DNA from: Henricia sp. BOLD:AAB3569
Taxonomy: Eukaryota > Echinodermata > Asteroidea > Spinulosida > Echinasteridae
Direction: 5' to 3'
Assembly (NCBI GenBank): GCA_037783545.1
Contig: JBBELK010001198.1
Span: 310,001-374,000 of the forward strand
Length of the DNA stretch: 64,000 nucleotides
Position 1 is the stretch's first letter. Every line of letters starts with the position of its first letter. Both the position numbers and the translations under genes were made by a program. Under the pieces are notes generated by a model, which saw only the letters and a list, made by a program, of their open reading frames with translations, made no database searches and had not been told where the DNA came from. Of this stretch, positions 23,219 to 34,216 are shown piece after piece.

Positions 23219-25299
23219 GACCAAAATGGCAGAGAAATTTCAAAGTTTAGAAAAAACTCGGTTGAGGCTTCCTGACTGCTCTCACGCAAACCGTGGCTGT
23301 CTGTACACACCTCTTTGGGGTACTCCTGAGTTGTGCGCATGCTCAGTCATTCGGACTGTCGTTAACGCACCGCAGTTTGGCTCGGCAATTTGGTCAAAGT
23401 GTGGTCCAAACGTCGGCAAATTTGGAGGTCGAAAAATGTTCCGACGAACTTCAAATTGTGCATGCCCTAAACTCTCTATATTGCGCACTTGTCATACAAA
23501 ATTGACAGACTTTCGCCGGGAAATGGCAGAGAAATTTCAAAGTTTAGAAAAAACTGGGTTGAGGCTTCCTGACTGCTCTCGCGCAAACCGTGGCTGTCTG
23601 TACACACCTCTTTGGGGTACTCCTGAGTTGTGCGCATGTTCAGTCACTCGGACTGTCGTTAACGCACCGCAGTTTGGCTCGGCAATTTGGTCAAAGTGTG
23701 GTCCAAACGTCGGCAAATTTGGAGGTCGAAAAATGTTCCGACGAACTTCAAATTTTGCATGCCCTAAACTCTCTATATTGCGCACTTGTCATAAAAAATT
23801 GACAGACTTTCGCCGGGAAATGGCAGAGAAATTTCAAAGTTTAGAAAAAACTGGGTTGAGGATTCCTGACTGCTCTCACGCAAACCGTGGCTGTCTGTAC
23901 ACACCTCTTTGGGGTACTCCTGAGTTGTGCGCATGCTCAGTCATTCGGACTGTCGTTAACGCACCGCAGTTTGGCTCGGCAATTTGGTCAAAGTGTGGTC
24001 CAAACGTCGGCAAATTTGGAGGTCGAAAAATGTTCCGACGAACTTCAAATTTTGCATGCCCTAAACTCTCTATATTGCGCACTTGTCATAAAAAATTGAC
24101 AGACTTTCGCCGGGAAATGGCAGAGAAATTTCAAAGTTTAGAAAAAACTGGGTTGAGGCTTCCTGACTGCTCTCACACAAACCGTGGCTGTCTGTACACA
24201 CCTCTTTGGGGTACTCCTGAGTTGTGCGCATGCTCAGTCATTCGGACTGTCGTTAACGCACCGCAGTTTAGCTCGGCAATTTGGTCAAAGTGTGGTCCAA
24301 ACGTCGGCAAATTTGGAGGTCGAAAAATGTTTCGACGAACTTCAAATTTTGCATGCCCTAAACTCTCTATATTGCGCACTTGTCATAAAAAATTGACAGA
24401 CTTTCGCCGGGAAAGTCTGTCAGACCAAAATGGCAGAGAAATTTCAAAGTTTAGAAAAAACTCGGTTGAGGCTTCCTGACTGCTCTCACGCAAACCGTGG
24501 CTGTCTGTACACACCTCTTTGGGGTACTCCTGAGTTGTGCGCATGCTCAGTCATTCGGACTGTCGTTAACGCACCGCAGTTTGGCTCGGCAATTTGGTCA
24601 AAGTGTAGTCCAAACGTCGGCAAATTTGGAGGTCGAAAAATGTTCCGACGAACTTCAAATTTTGCATGCCCTAAACTCTCTATATTGCGCACTTGTCATA
24701 AAAAATTGACAGACTTTCGCCGGGAAATGGCAGAGAAATTTCAAAGTTTAGAAAAAACTGGGTTGAGGCTTCCTGACTGCTCTCGCGCAAACCGTGGCTG
24801 TCTGTACACACCTCTTTGGGGTACTCCTGAGTTGTGCGCATGTTCAGTCACTCGGACTGTCGTTAACGCACCGCAGTTTGGCTCGGCAATTTGGTCAAAG
24901 TGTGGTCCAAACGTCGACAAATTTGGAGGTCGAAAAATGTTCCGACGAACTTCAAATTTTGCATGCCCTAAACTCTCTATATTGCGCACTTGTCATAAAA
25001 AATTGACAGACTTTCGCCGGGAAATGGCAGAGAAATTTCAAAGTTTAGAAAAAACTGGGTTGAGGCTTCCTGACTGCTCTCGCGCAAACCGTGGCTGTCT
25101 GTACACACCTCTTTGGGGTACTCCTGAGTTGTGCGCATGCTCAGTCACTCGGACTGTCGTTAACGCACCGCAGTTTGGCTCGGCAATTTGGTCAAAGTGT
25201 GGTCCAAACGTCGGCAAATTTGGAGGTCGAAAAATGTTCCGACGAACTTCAAATTTTGCATGCCCTAAACTCTCTATATTGCGCACTTGTCATAAAAAA
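23205..25299 (+). repeat. Mixed monomers around the third insertion
   Basis: Seven monomers of mixed types, with the marks CAAATTGTGCATG (about 23,456), TGTTCAGTCACTCGG (about 23,639 and 24,842), GAGGATTCC (about 23,861) and GTGTAGTCC (about 24,604). The GTGTAGTCC monomer followed by a TGTTCAG monomer recurs near 32,223-32,600, 26 monomers away. Confidence 0.8.
24394..24422. repeat. 12-bp-arm hairpin made by a 16-bp insertion, site 3
   Basis: Same 12-bp arms and GCCGG loop, with the insertion at 24,415-24,430. Unlike sites 1 and 2, the preceding monomer has CTCACACAAACC, A175 and GTTTCGACG, and its linker is plain A6. The inserted allele therefore sits in a different monomer background, most simply by conversion or unequal exchange. 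Confidence 0.95.
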
Positions 25300-26488
25300 T
25301 TGATAGACTTTCGCCGGGAAATGGCAGAGAAATTTCAAAGTTTAGAAAAAACTCGGTTGAGGCTTCCTGACTGCTCTCACGCAAACCGTGGCTGTCTGTA
25401 CACACCTCTTTGGGGTACTCCTGAGTTGTGCGCATGCTCAGTCATTCGGACTGTCGTTAACGCACCGCAGTTTGGCTCGGCAATTTGGTCAAAGTGTGGT
25501 CCAAACGTCGGCAAATTTGGAGGTCGAAAAATGTTCCGACGAACTTCAAATTTTGCATGCCCTAAACACTTTATATTGCGCACTTGTCATAAAAAATTGA
25601 CAGACTTTCGCCGGGAAATGGCAGAGAAATTTCAAAGTTTAGAAAAAACTGGGTTGAGGCTTCCTGACTGCTCTCACGCAAACCGTGGCTGTCTGTACAC
25701 ACCTCTTTGGGGTACTCCTGAGTTGTGCGCATGCTCAGTCATTCGGACTGTCGTTAACGCACCGCAGTTTGGCTCGGCAATTTGGTCAAAGTGTGGTCCA
25801 AACGTCGGCAAATTTGGAGGTCGAAAAATGTTCCGACGAACTTCAAATTTTGCATGCCCTAAACTCTCTATATTGCGCACTTGTCATAAAAAATTGACAG
25901 ACTTTCGCCGGGAAATGGCAGAGAAATTTCAAAGTTTAGAAAAAAACTCGGTTGAGGCTTCCTGACTGCTCTCACGCAAACCGTGGCTGTCTGTACACAC
26001 CTCTTTGGGGTACTCCTGAGTTGTGCGCATGCTCAGTCATTCGGACTGTCGTTAACGCACCGCAGTTTGGCTCGGCAATTTGGTCAAAGTGTGGTCCAAA
26101 CGTCGGCAAATTTGGAGGTCGAAAAATGTTCCGACGAACTTCAAATTTTGCATGCCCTAAACACTTTATATTGCGCACTTGTCATAAAAAATTGACAGAC
26201 TTTCGCCGGGAAATGGCAGAGAAATTTCAAAGTTTAGAAAAAACTGGGTTGAGGCTTCCTGACTGCTCTCACGCAAACCGTGGCTGTCTGTACACACCTC
26301 TTTGGGGTACTCCTGAGTTGTGCGCATGCTCAGTCATTCGGACTGTCGTTAACGCACCGCAGTTTGGCTCGGCAATTTGGTCAAAGTGTGGTCCAAACGT
26401 CGGCAAATTTGGAGGTCGAAAAATGTTCCGACGAACTTCAAATTTTGCATGCCCTAAACTCTCTATATTGCGCACTTGTCATAAAAAA
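25300..26488 (+). repeat. 2-mer duplication marked by AAACACTTTATA
   Basis: Two successive pairs, starting at 25,300 and 25,894. Each begins with a C55/A80 monomer carrying the double change AAACACTTTATA (normally AAACTCTCTATA), followed by an ordinary A80 monomer. A third copy of the pair lies at about 33,027-33,621. Confidence 0.88.
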
Positions 26489-29400
26489 TTGACAGACTTT
26501 CGCCGGGAAATGGCAGAGAAATTTCAAAGTTTAGAAAAAACTCGGTTGAGGCTTCCTGACTGCTCTCACGCAAACCGTGGCTGTCTGTACACACCTCTTT
26601 GGGGTACTCCTGAGTTGTGCGCATGCTCAGTCATTCGGACTGTCGTTAACGCACCGCAGTTTGGCTCGGCAATTTGGTCAAAGTGTGGTCCAAACGTCGG
26701 CAAATTTGGAGGTCGAAAAATGTTCCGACGAACTTCAAATTTTGCATGCCCTAAACTCTCTATATTGCGCACTTGTCATAAAAAATTGACAGACTTTCGC
26801 CGGGAAATGGCAGAGAAATTTCAAAGTTTAGAAAAAACTGGGTTGAGGCTTCCTGACTGCTCTCGCGCAAACCGTGGCTGTCTGTACACACCTCTTTGGG
26901 GTACTCCTGAGTTGTGCGCATGCTCAGTCACTCGGACTGTCGTTAACGCACCGCAGTTTGGCTCGGCAATTTGGTCAAAGTGTGGTCCAAACGTCGGCAA
27001 ATTTGGAGGTCGAAAAATGTTCCGACGAACTTCAAATTTTGCATGCCCTAAACTCTCTATATTGCGCACTTGTCATAAAAAATTGACAGACTTTCGCCGG
27101 GAAATGGCAGAGAAATTTCAAAGTTTAGAAAAAACTCGGTTGAGGCTTCCTGACTGCTCTCACGCAAACCGTGGCTGTCTGTACACACCTCTTTGGGGTA
27201 CTCCTGAGTTGTGCGCATGCTCAGTCATTCGGACTGTCGTTAACGCACCGCAGTTTGGCTCGGCAATTTGGTCAAAGTGTGGTCCAAACGTCGGCAAATT
27301 TGGAGGTCGAAAAATGTTCCGACGAACTTCAAATTTTGCATGCCCTAAACTCTCTATATTGCGCACTTGTCATAAAAAATTGACAGACTTTCGCCGGGAA
27401 ATGGCAGAGAAATTTCAAAGTTTAGAAAAAACTGGGTTGAGGCTTCCTGACTGCTCTCGCGCAAACCGTGGCTGTCTGTACACACCTCTTTGGGGTACTC
27501 CTGAGTTGTGCGCATGCTCAGTCACTCGGACTGTCGTTAACGCACCGCAGTTTGGCTCGGCAATTTGGTCAAAGTGTGGTCCAAACGTCGGCAAATTTGG
27601 AGGTCGAAAAATGTTCCGACGAACTTCAAATTTTGCATGCCCTAAACTCTCTATATTGCGCACTTGTCATACAAAATTGACAGACTTTCGCCGGGAAATG
27701 GCAGAGAAATTTCAAAGTTTAGAAAAAACTCGGTTGAGGCTTCCTGACTGCTCTCACGCAAACCGTGGCTGTCTGTACACACCTCTTTGGGGTACTCCTG
27801 AGTTGTGCGCATGCTCAGTCATTCGGACTGTCGTTAACGCACCGCAGTTTGGCTCGGCAATTTGGTCAAAGTGTGGTCCAAACGTCGGCAAATTTGGAGG
27901 TCGAAAAATGTTCCGACGAACTTCAAATTTTGCATGCCCTAAACTCTCTATATTGCGCACTTGTCATAAAAAATTGACAGACTTTCGCCGGGAAATGGCA
28001 GAGAAATTTCAAAGTTTAGAAAAAACTGGGTTGAGGCTTCCTGACTGCTCTCGCGCAAACCGTGGCTGTCTGTACACACCTCTTTGGGGTACTCCTGAGT
28101 TGTGCGCATGCTCAGTCACTCGGACTGTCGTTAACGCACCGCAGTTTGGCTCGGCAATTTGGTCAAAGTGTGGTCCAAACGTCGGCAAATTTGGAGGTCG
28201 AAAAATGTTCCGACGAACTTCAAATTTTGCATGCCCTAAACTCTCTATATTGCGCACTTGTCATAAAAAATTGACAGACTTTCGCCGGGAAATGGCAGAG
28301 AAATTTCAAAGTTTAGAAAAAAACTCGGTTGAGGCTTCCTGACTGCTCTCACGCAAACCGTGGCTGTCTGTACACACCTCTTTGGGGTACTCCTGAGTTG
28401 TGCGCATGCTCAGTCATTCGGACTGTCGTTAACGCACCGCAGTTTGGCTCGGCAATTTGGTCAAAGTGTGGTCCAAACGTCGGCAAATTTGGAGGTCGAA
28501 AAATGTTCCGACGAACTTCAAATTTTGCATGCCCTAAACTCTCTATATTGCGCACTTGTCATAAAAAATTGACAGACTTTCGCCGGGAAATGGCAGAGAA
28601 ATTTCAAAGTTTAGAAAAAACTGGGTTGAGGCTTCCTGACTGCTCTCGCGCAAACCGTGGCTGTCTGTACACACCTCTTTGGGGTACTCCTGAGTTGTGC
28701 GCATGCTCAGTCACTCGGACTGTCGTTAACGCACCGCAGTTTGGCTCGGCAATTTGGTCAAAGTGTGGTCCAAACGTCGGCAAATTTGGAGGTCGAAAAA
28801 TGTTCCGACGAACTTCAAATTTTGCATGCCCTAAACTCTCTATATTGCGCACTTGTCATAAAAAATTGACAGACTTTCGCCGGGAAATGGCAGAGAAATT
28901 TCAAAGTTTAGAAAAAACTCGGTTGAGGCTTCCTGACTGCTCTCACGCAAACCGTGGCTGTCTGTACACACCTCTTTGGGGTACTCCTGAGTTGTGCGCA
29001 TGCTCAGTCATTCGGACTGTCGTTAACGCACCGCAGTTTGGCTCGGCAATTTGGTCAAAGTGTGGTCCAAACGTCGGCAAATTTGGAGGTCGAAAAATGT
29101 TCCGACGAACTTCAAATTTTGCATGCCCTAAACTCTCTATATTGCGCACTTGTCATAAAAAATTGACAGACTTTCGCCGGGAAATGGCAGAGAAATTTCA
29201 AAGTTTAGAAAAAACTGGGTTGAGGCTTCCTGACTGCTCTCGCGCAAACCGTGGCTGTCTGTACACACCTCTTTGGGGTACTCCTGAGTTGTGCGCATGC
29301 TCAGTCACTCGGACTGTCGTTAACGCACCGCAGTTTGGCTCGGCAATTTGGTCAAAGTGTGGTCCAAACGTCGGCAAATTTGGAGGTCGAAAAATGTTCC

Positions 29401-32400
29401 GACGAACTTCAAATTTTGCATGCCCTAAACTCTCTATATTGCGCACTTGTCATAAAAAATTGACAGACTTTCGCCGGGAAATGGCAGAGAAATTTCAAAG
29501 TTTAGAAAAAACTCGGTTGAGGCTTCCTGACTGCTCTCACGCAAACCGTGGCTGTCTGTACACACCTCTTTGGGGTACTCCTGAGTTGTGCGCATGCTCA
29601 GTCATTCGGACTGTCGTTAACGCACCGCAGTTTGGCTCGGCAATTTGGTCAAAGTGTGGTCCAAACGTCGGCAAATTTGGAGGTCGAAAAATGTTCCGAC
29701 GAACTTCAAATTTTGCATGCCCTAAACTCTCTATATTGCGCACTTGTCATAAAAAATTGACAGACTTTCGCCGGGAAATGGCAGAGAAATTTCAAAGTTT
29801 AGAAAAAAACTGTGTTGAGGCTTCCTGACTGCTCTCGCGCAAACCGTGGCTGTCTGTACACACCTCTTTGGGGTACTCCTGAGTTGTGCGCATGCTCAGT
29901 CACTCGGACTGTCGTTAACGCACCGCAGTTTGGCTCGGCAATTTGGTCAAAGTGTGGTCCAAACGTCGGCAAATTTGGAGGTCGAAAAATGTTCCGACGA
30001 ACTTCAAATTTTGCATGCCCTAAACTCTCTATATTGCGCACTTGTCATAAAAAATTGACAGACTTTCGCCGGGAAATGGCAGAGAAATTTCAAAGTTTAG
30101 AAAAAACTCGGTTGAGGCTTCCTGACTGCTCTCACGCAAACCGTGGCTGTCTGTACACACCTCTTTGGGGTACTCCTGAGTTGTGCGCATGCTCAGTCAT
30201 TCGGACTGTCGTTAACGCACCGCAGTTTGGCTCGGCAATTTGGTCAAAGTGTGGTCCAAACGTCGGCAAATTTGGAGGTCGAAAAATGTTCCGACGAACT
30301 TCAAATTTTGCATGCCCTAAACTCTCTATATTGCGCACTTGTCATAAAAAATTGACAGACTTTCGCCGGGAAATGGCAGAGAAATTTCAAAGTTTAGAAA
30401 AAACTGGGTTGAGGCTTCCTGACTGCTCTCGCGCAAACCGTGGCTGTCTGTACACACCTCTTTGGGGTACTCCTGAGTTGTGCGCATGCTCAGTCACTCG
30501 GACTGTCGTTAACGCACCGCAGTTTGGCTCGGCAATTTGGTCAAAGTGTGGTCCAAACGTCGGCAAATTTGGAGGTCGAAAAATGTTCCGACGAACTTCA
30601 AATTTTGCATGCCCTAAACTCTCTATATTGCGCACTTGTCATAAAAAATTGACAGACTTTTGCCGGGAAATGGCAGAGAAATTTCAAAGTTTAGAAAAAA
30701 CTCGGTTGAGGCTTCCTGACTGCTCTCACGCAAACCGTGGCTGTCTGTACACACCTCTTTGGGGTACTCCTGAGTTGTGCGCATGCTCAGTCATTCGGAC
30801 TGTCGTTAACGCACCGCAGTTTGGCTCGGCAATTTGGTCAAAGTGTGGTCCAAACGTCGGCAAATTTGGAGGTCGAAAAATGTTCCGACGAACTTCAAAT
30901 TTTGCATGCCCTAAACTCTCTATATTGCGCACTTGTCATAAAAAATTGACAGACTTTCGCCGGGAAATGGCAGAGAAATTTCAAAGTTTAGAAAAAACTG
31001 GGTTGAGGCTTCCTGACTGCTCTCGCGCAAACCGTGGCTGTCTGTACACACCTCTTTGGGGTACTCCTGAGTTGTGCGCATGCTCAGTCACTCGGACTGT
31101 CGTTAACGCACCGCAGTTTGGCTCGGCAATTTGGTCAAAGTGTGGTCCAAACGTCGGCAAATTTGGAGGTCGAAAAATGTTCCGACGAACTTCAAATTTT
31201 GCATGCCCTAAACTCTCTATATTGCGCACTTGTCATAAAAAATTGACAGACTTTCGCCGGGAAATGGCAGAGAAATTTCAAAGTTTAGAAAAAAACTCGG
31301 TTGAGGCTTCCTGACTGCTCTCACGCAAACCGTGGCTGTCTGTACACACCTCTTTGGGGTACTCCTGAGTTGTGCGCATGCTCAGTCATTCGGACTGTCG
31401 TTAACGCACCGCAGTTTGGCTCGGCAATTTGGTCAAAGTGTGGTCCAAACGTCGGCAAATTTGGAGGTCGAAAAATGTTCCGACGAACTTCAAATTTTGC
31501 ATGCCCTAAACTCTCTATATTGCGCACTTGTCATAAAAAATTGACAGACTTTCGCCGGGAAATGGCAGAGAAATTTCAAAGTTTAGAAAAAACTCGGTTG
31601 AGGCTTCCTGACTGCTCTCACGCAAACCGTGGCTGTCTGTACACACCTCTTTGGGGTACTCCTGAGTTGTGCGCATGCTCAGTCATTCGGACTGTCGTTA
31701 ACGCACCGCAGTTTGGCTCGGCAATTTGGTCAAAGTGTGGTCCAAACGTCGGCAAATTTGGAGGTCGAAAAATGTTCCGACGAACTTCAAATTTTGCATG
31801 CCCTAAACTCTCTATATTGCGCACTTGTCATAAAAAATTGACAGACTTTCGCCGGGAAATGGCAGAGAAATTTCAAAGTTTAGAAAAAACTGGGTTGAGG
31901 CTTCCTGACTGCTCTCGCGCAAACCGTGGCTGTCTGTACACACCTCTTTGGGGTACTCCTGAGTTGTGCGCATGCTCAGTCACTCGGACTGTCGTTAACG
32001 CACCGCAGTTTGGCTCGGCAATTTGGTCAAAGTGTGGTCCAAACGTCGGCAAATTTGGAGGTCGAAAAATGTTCCGACGAACTTCAAATTTTGCATGCCC
32101 TAAACTCTCTATATTGCGCACTTGTCATAAAAAATTGACAGACTTTCGCCGGGAAATGGCAGAGAAATTTCAAAGTTTAGAACAAACTCGGTTGAGGCTT
32201 CCTGACTGCTCTCACGCAAACCGTGGCTGTCTGTACACACCTCTTTGGGGTACTCCTGAGTTGTGCGCATGCTCAGTCATTCGGACTGTCGTTAACGCAC
32301 CGCAGTTTGGCTCGGCAATTTGGTCAAAGTGTAGTCCAAACGTCGGCAAATTTGGAGGTCGAAAAATGTTCCGACGAACTTCAAATTTTGCATGCCCTAA

Positions 32401-33026
32401 ACTCTCTATATTGCGCACTTGTCATAAAAAATTGACAGACTTTCGCCGGGAAATGGCAGAGAAATTTCAAAGTTTAGAAAAAACTGGGTTGAGGCTTCCT
32501 GACTGCTCTCGCGCAAACCGTGGCTGTCTGTACACACCTCTTTGGGGTACTCCTGAGTTGTGCGCATGTTCAGTCACTCGGACTGTCGTTAACGCACCGC
32601 AGTTTGGCTCGGCAATTTGGTCAAAGTGTGGTCCAAACGTCGGCAAATTTGGAGGTCGAAAAATGTTCCGACGAACTTCAAATTTTGCATGCCCTAAACT
32701 CTCTATATTGCGCACTTGTCATAAAAAATTGACAGACTTTCGCCGGGAAATGGCAGAGAAATTTCAAAGTTTAGAAAAAAACTGGGTTGAGGCTTCCTGA
32801 CTGCTCTCACGCAAACCGTGGCTGTCTGTACACACCTCTTTGGGGTACTCCTGAGTTGTGCGCATGCTCAGTCATTCGGACTGTCGTTAACGCACCGCAG
32901 TTTGGCTCGGCAATTTGGTCAAAGTGTGGTCCAAACGTCGGCAAATTTGGAGGTCGAAAAATGTTCCGACGAACTTCAAATTTTGCATGCCCTAAACTCT
33001 CTATATTGCGCACTTGTCATAAAAAA

Positions 33027-33621
33027 TTGACAGACTTTCGCCGGGAAATGGCAGAGAAATTTCGAAGTTTAGAAAAAAACTCGGTTGAGGCTTCCTGACT
33101 GCTCTCACGCAAACCGTGGCTGTCTGTACACACCTCTTTGGGGTACTCCTGAGTTGTGCGCATGCTCAGTCATTCGGACTGTCGTTAACGCACCGCAGTT
33201 TGGCTCGGCAATTTGGTCAAAGTGTGGTCCAAACGTCGGCAAATTTGGAGGTCGAAAAATGTTCCGACGAACTTCAAATTTTGCATGCCCTAAACACTTT
33301 ATATTGCGCACTTGTCATAAAAAATTGACAGACTTTCGCCGGGAAATGGCAGAGAAATTTCAAAGTTTAGAAAAAACTGGGTTGAGGCTTCCTGACTGCT
33401 CTCACGCAAACCGTGGCTGTCTGTACACACCTCTTTGGGGTACTCCTGAGTTGTGCGCATGCTCAGTCATTCGGACTGTCGTTAACGCACCGCAGTTTGG
33501 CTCGGCAATTTGGTCAAAGTGTGGTCCAAACGTCGGCAAATTTGGAGGTCGAAAAATGTTCCGACGAACTTCAAATTTTGCATGCCCTAAACTCTCTATA
33601 TTGCGCACTTGTCATAAAAAA
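33027..33621 (+). repeat. Third copy of the AAACACTTTATA pair
   Basis: A C55/A80 monomer with the AAACACTTTATA double change, followed by a plain A80 monomer, inside the alternating domain. It matches the pairs at 25,300 and 25,894. With the GTGTAGTCC and TGTTCAG monomers just upstream (about 32,135-32,728), it suggests a dispersed duplication of about 1.5 kb at an offset near 7.73 kb. Confidence 0.82.
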
Positions 33622-33919
33622 TTGACAGACTTTCGCCGGGAAATGGCAGAGAAATTTCAAAGTTTAGAAAAAAACTCGGTTGAGGCTTCCTGACTGCTCT
33701 CACGCAAACCGTGGCTGTCTGTACACACCTCTTTGGGGTACTCCTGAGTTGTGCGCATGCTCAGTCATTCGGACTGTCGTTAACGCACCGCAGTTTGGCT
33801 CGGCAATTTGGTCAAAGTGTGGTCCAAACGTCGGCAAATTTGGAGGTCGAAAAATGTTCCGACGAACTTCAAATTTTGCATGCCCTAAACTCTCTATATT
33901 GCGCACTTGTCATAAAAAA

Positions 33920-34216
33920 TTGACAGACTTTCGCCGGGAAATGGCAGAGAAATTTCAAAGTTTAGAAAAAACTCGGTTGAGGCTTCCTGACTGCTCTCAC
34001 GCAAACCGTGGCTGTCTGTACACACCTCTTTGGGGTACTCCTGAGTTGTGCGCATGCTCAGTCACTCGGACTGTCGTTAACGCACCGCAGTTTGGCTCGG
34101 CAATTTGGTCAAAGTGTGGTCCAAACGTCGGCAAATTTGGAGGTCGAAAAATGTTCCGACGAACTTCAAATTTTGCATGCCCTAAACTCTCTATATTGCG
34201 CACTTGTCATAAAAAA
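33920..34216 (+). repeat. Hybrid monomer: A80 with C146
   Basis: The left part (C55, A80) is type A and the right part (C146) is type B. Other monomers of this domain carry A80 with T146 or G80 with C146. The switch falls between positions 80 and 146, as expected from a short gene conversion tract or a crossover within a monomer. Confidence 0.85.
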
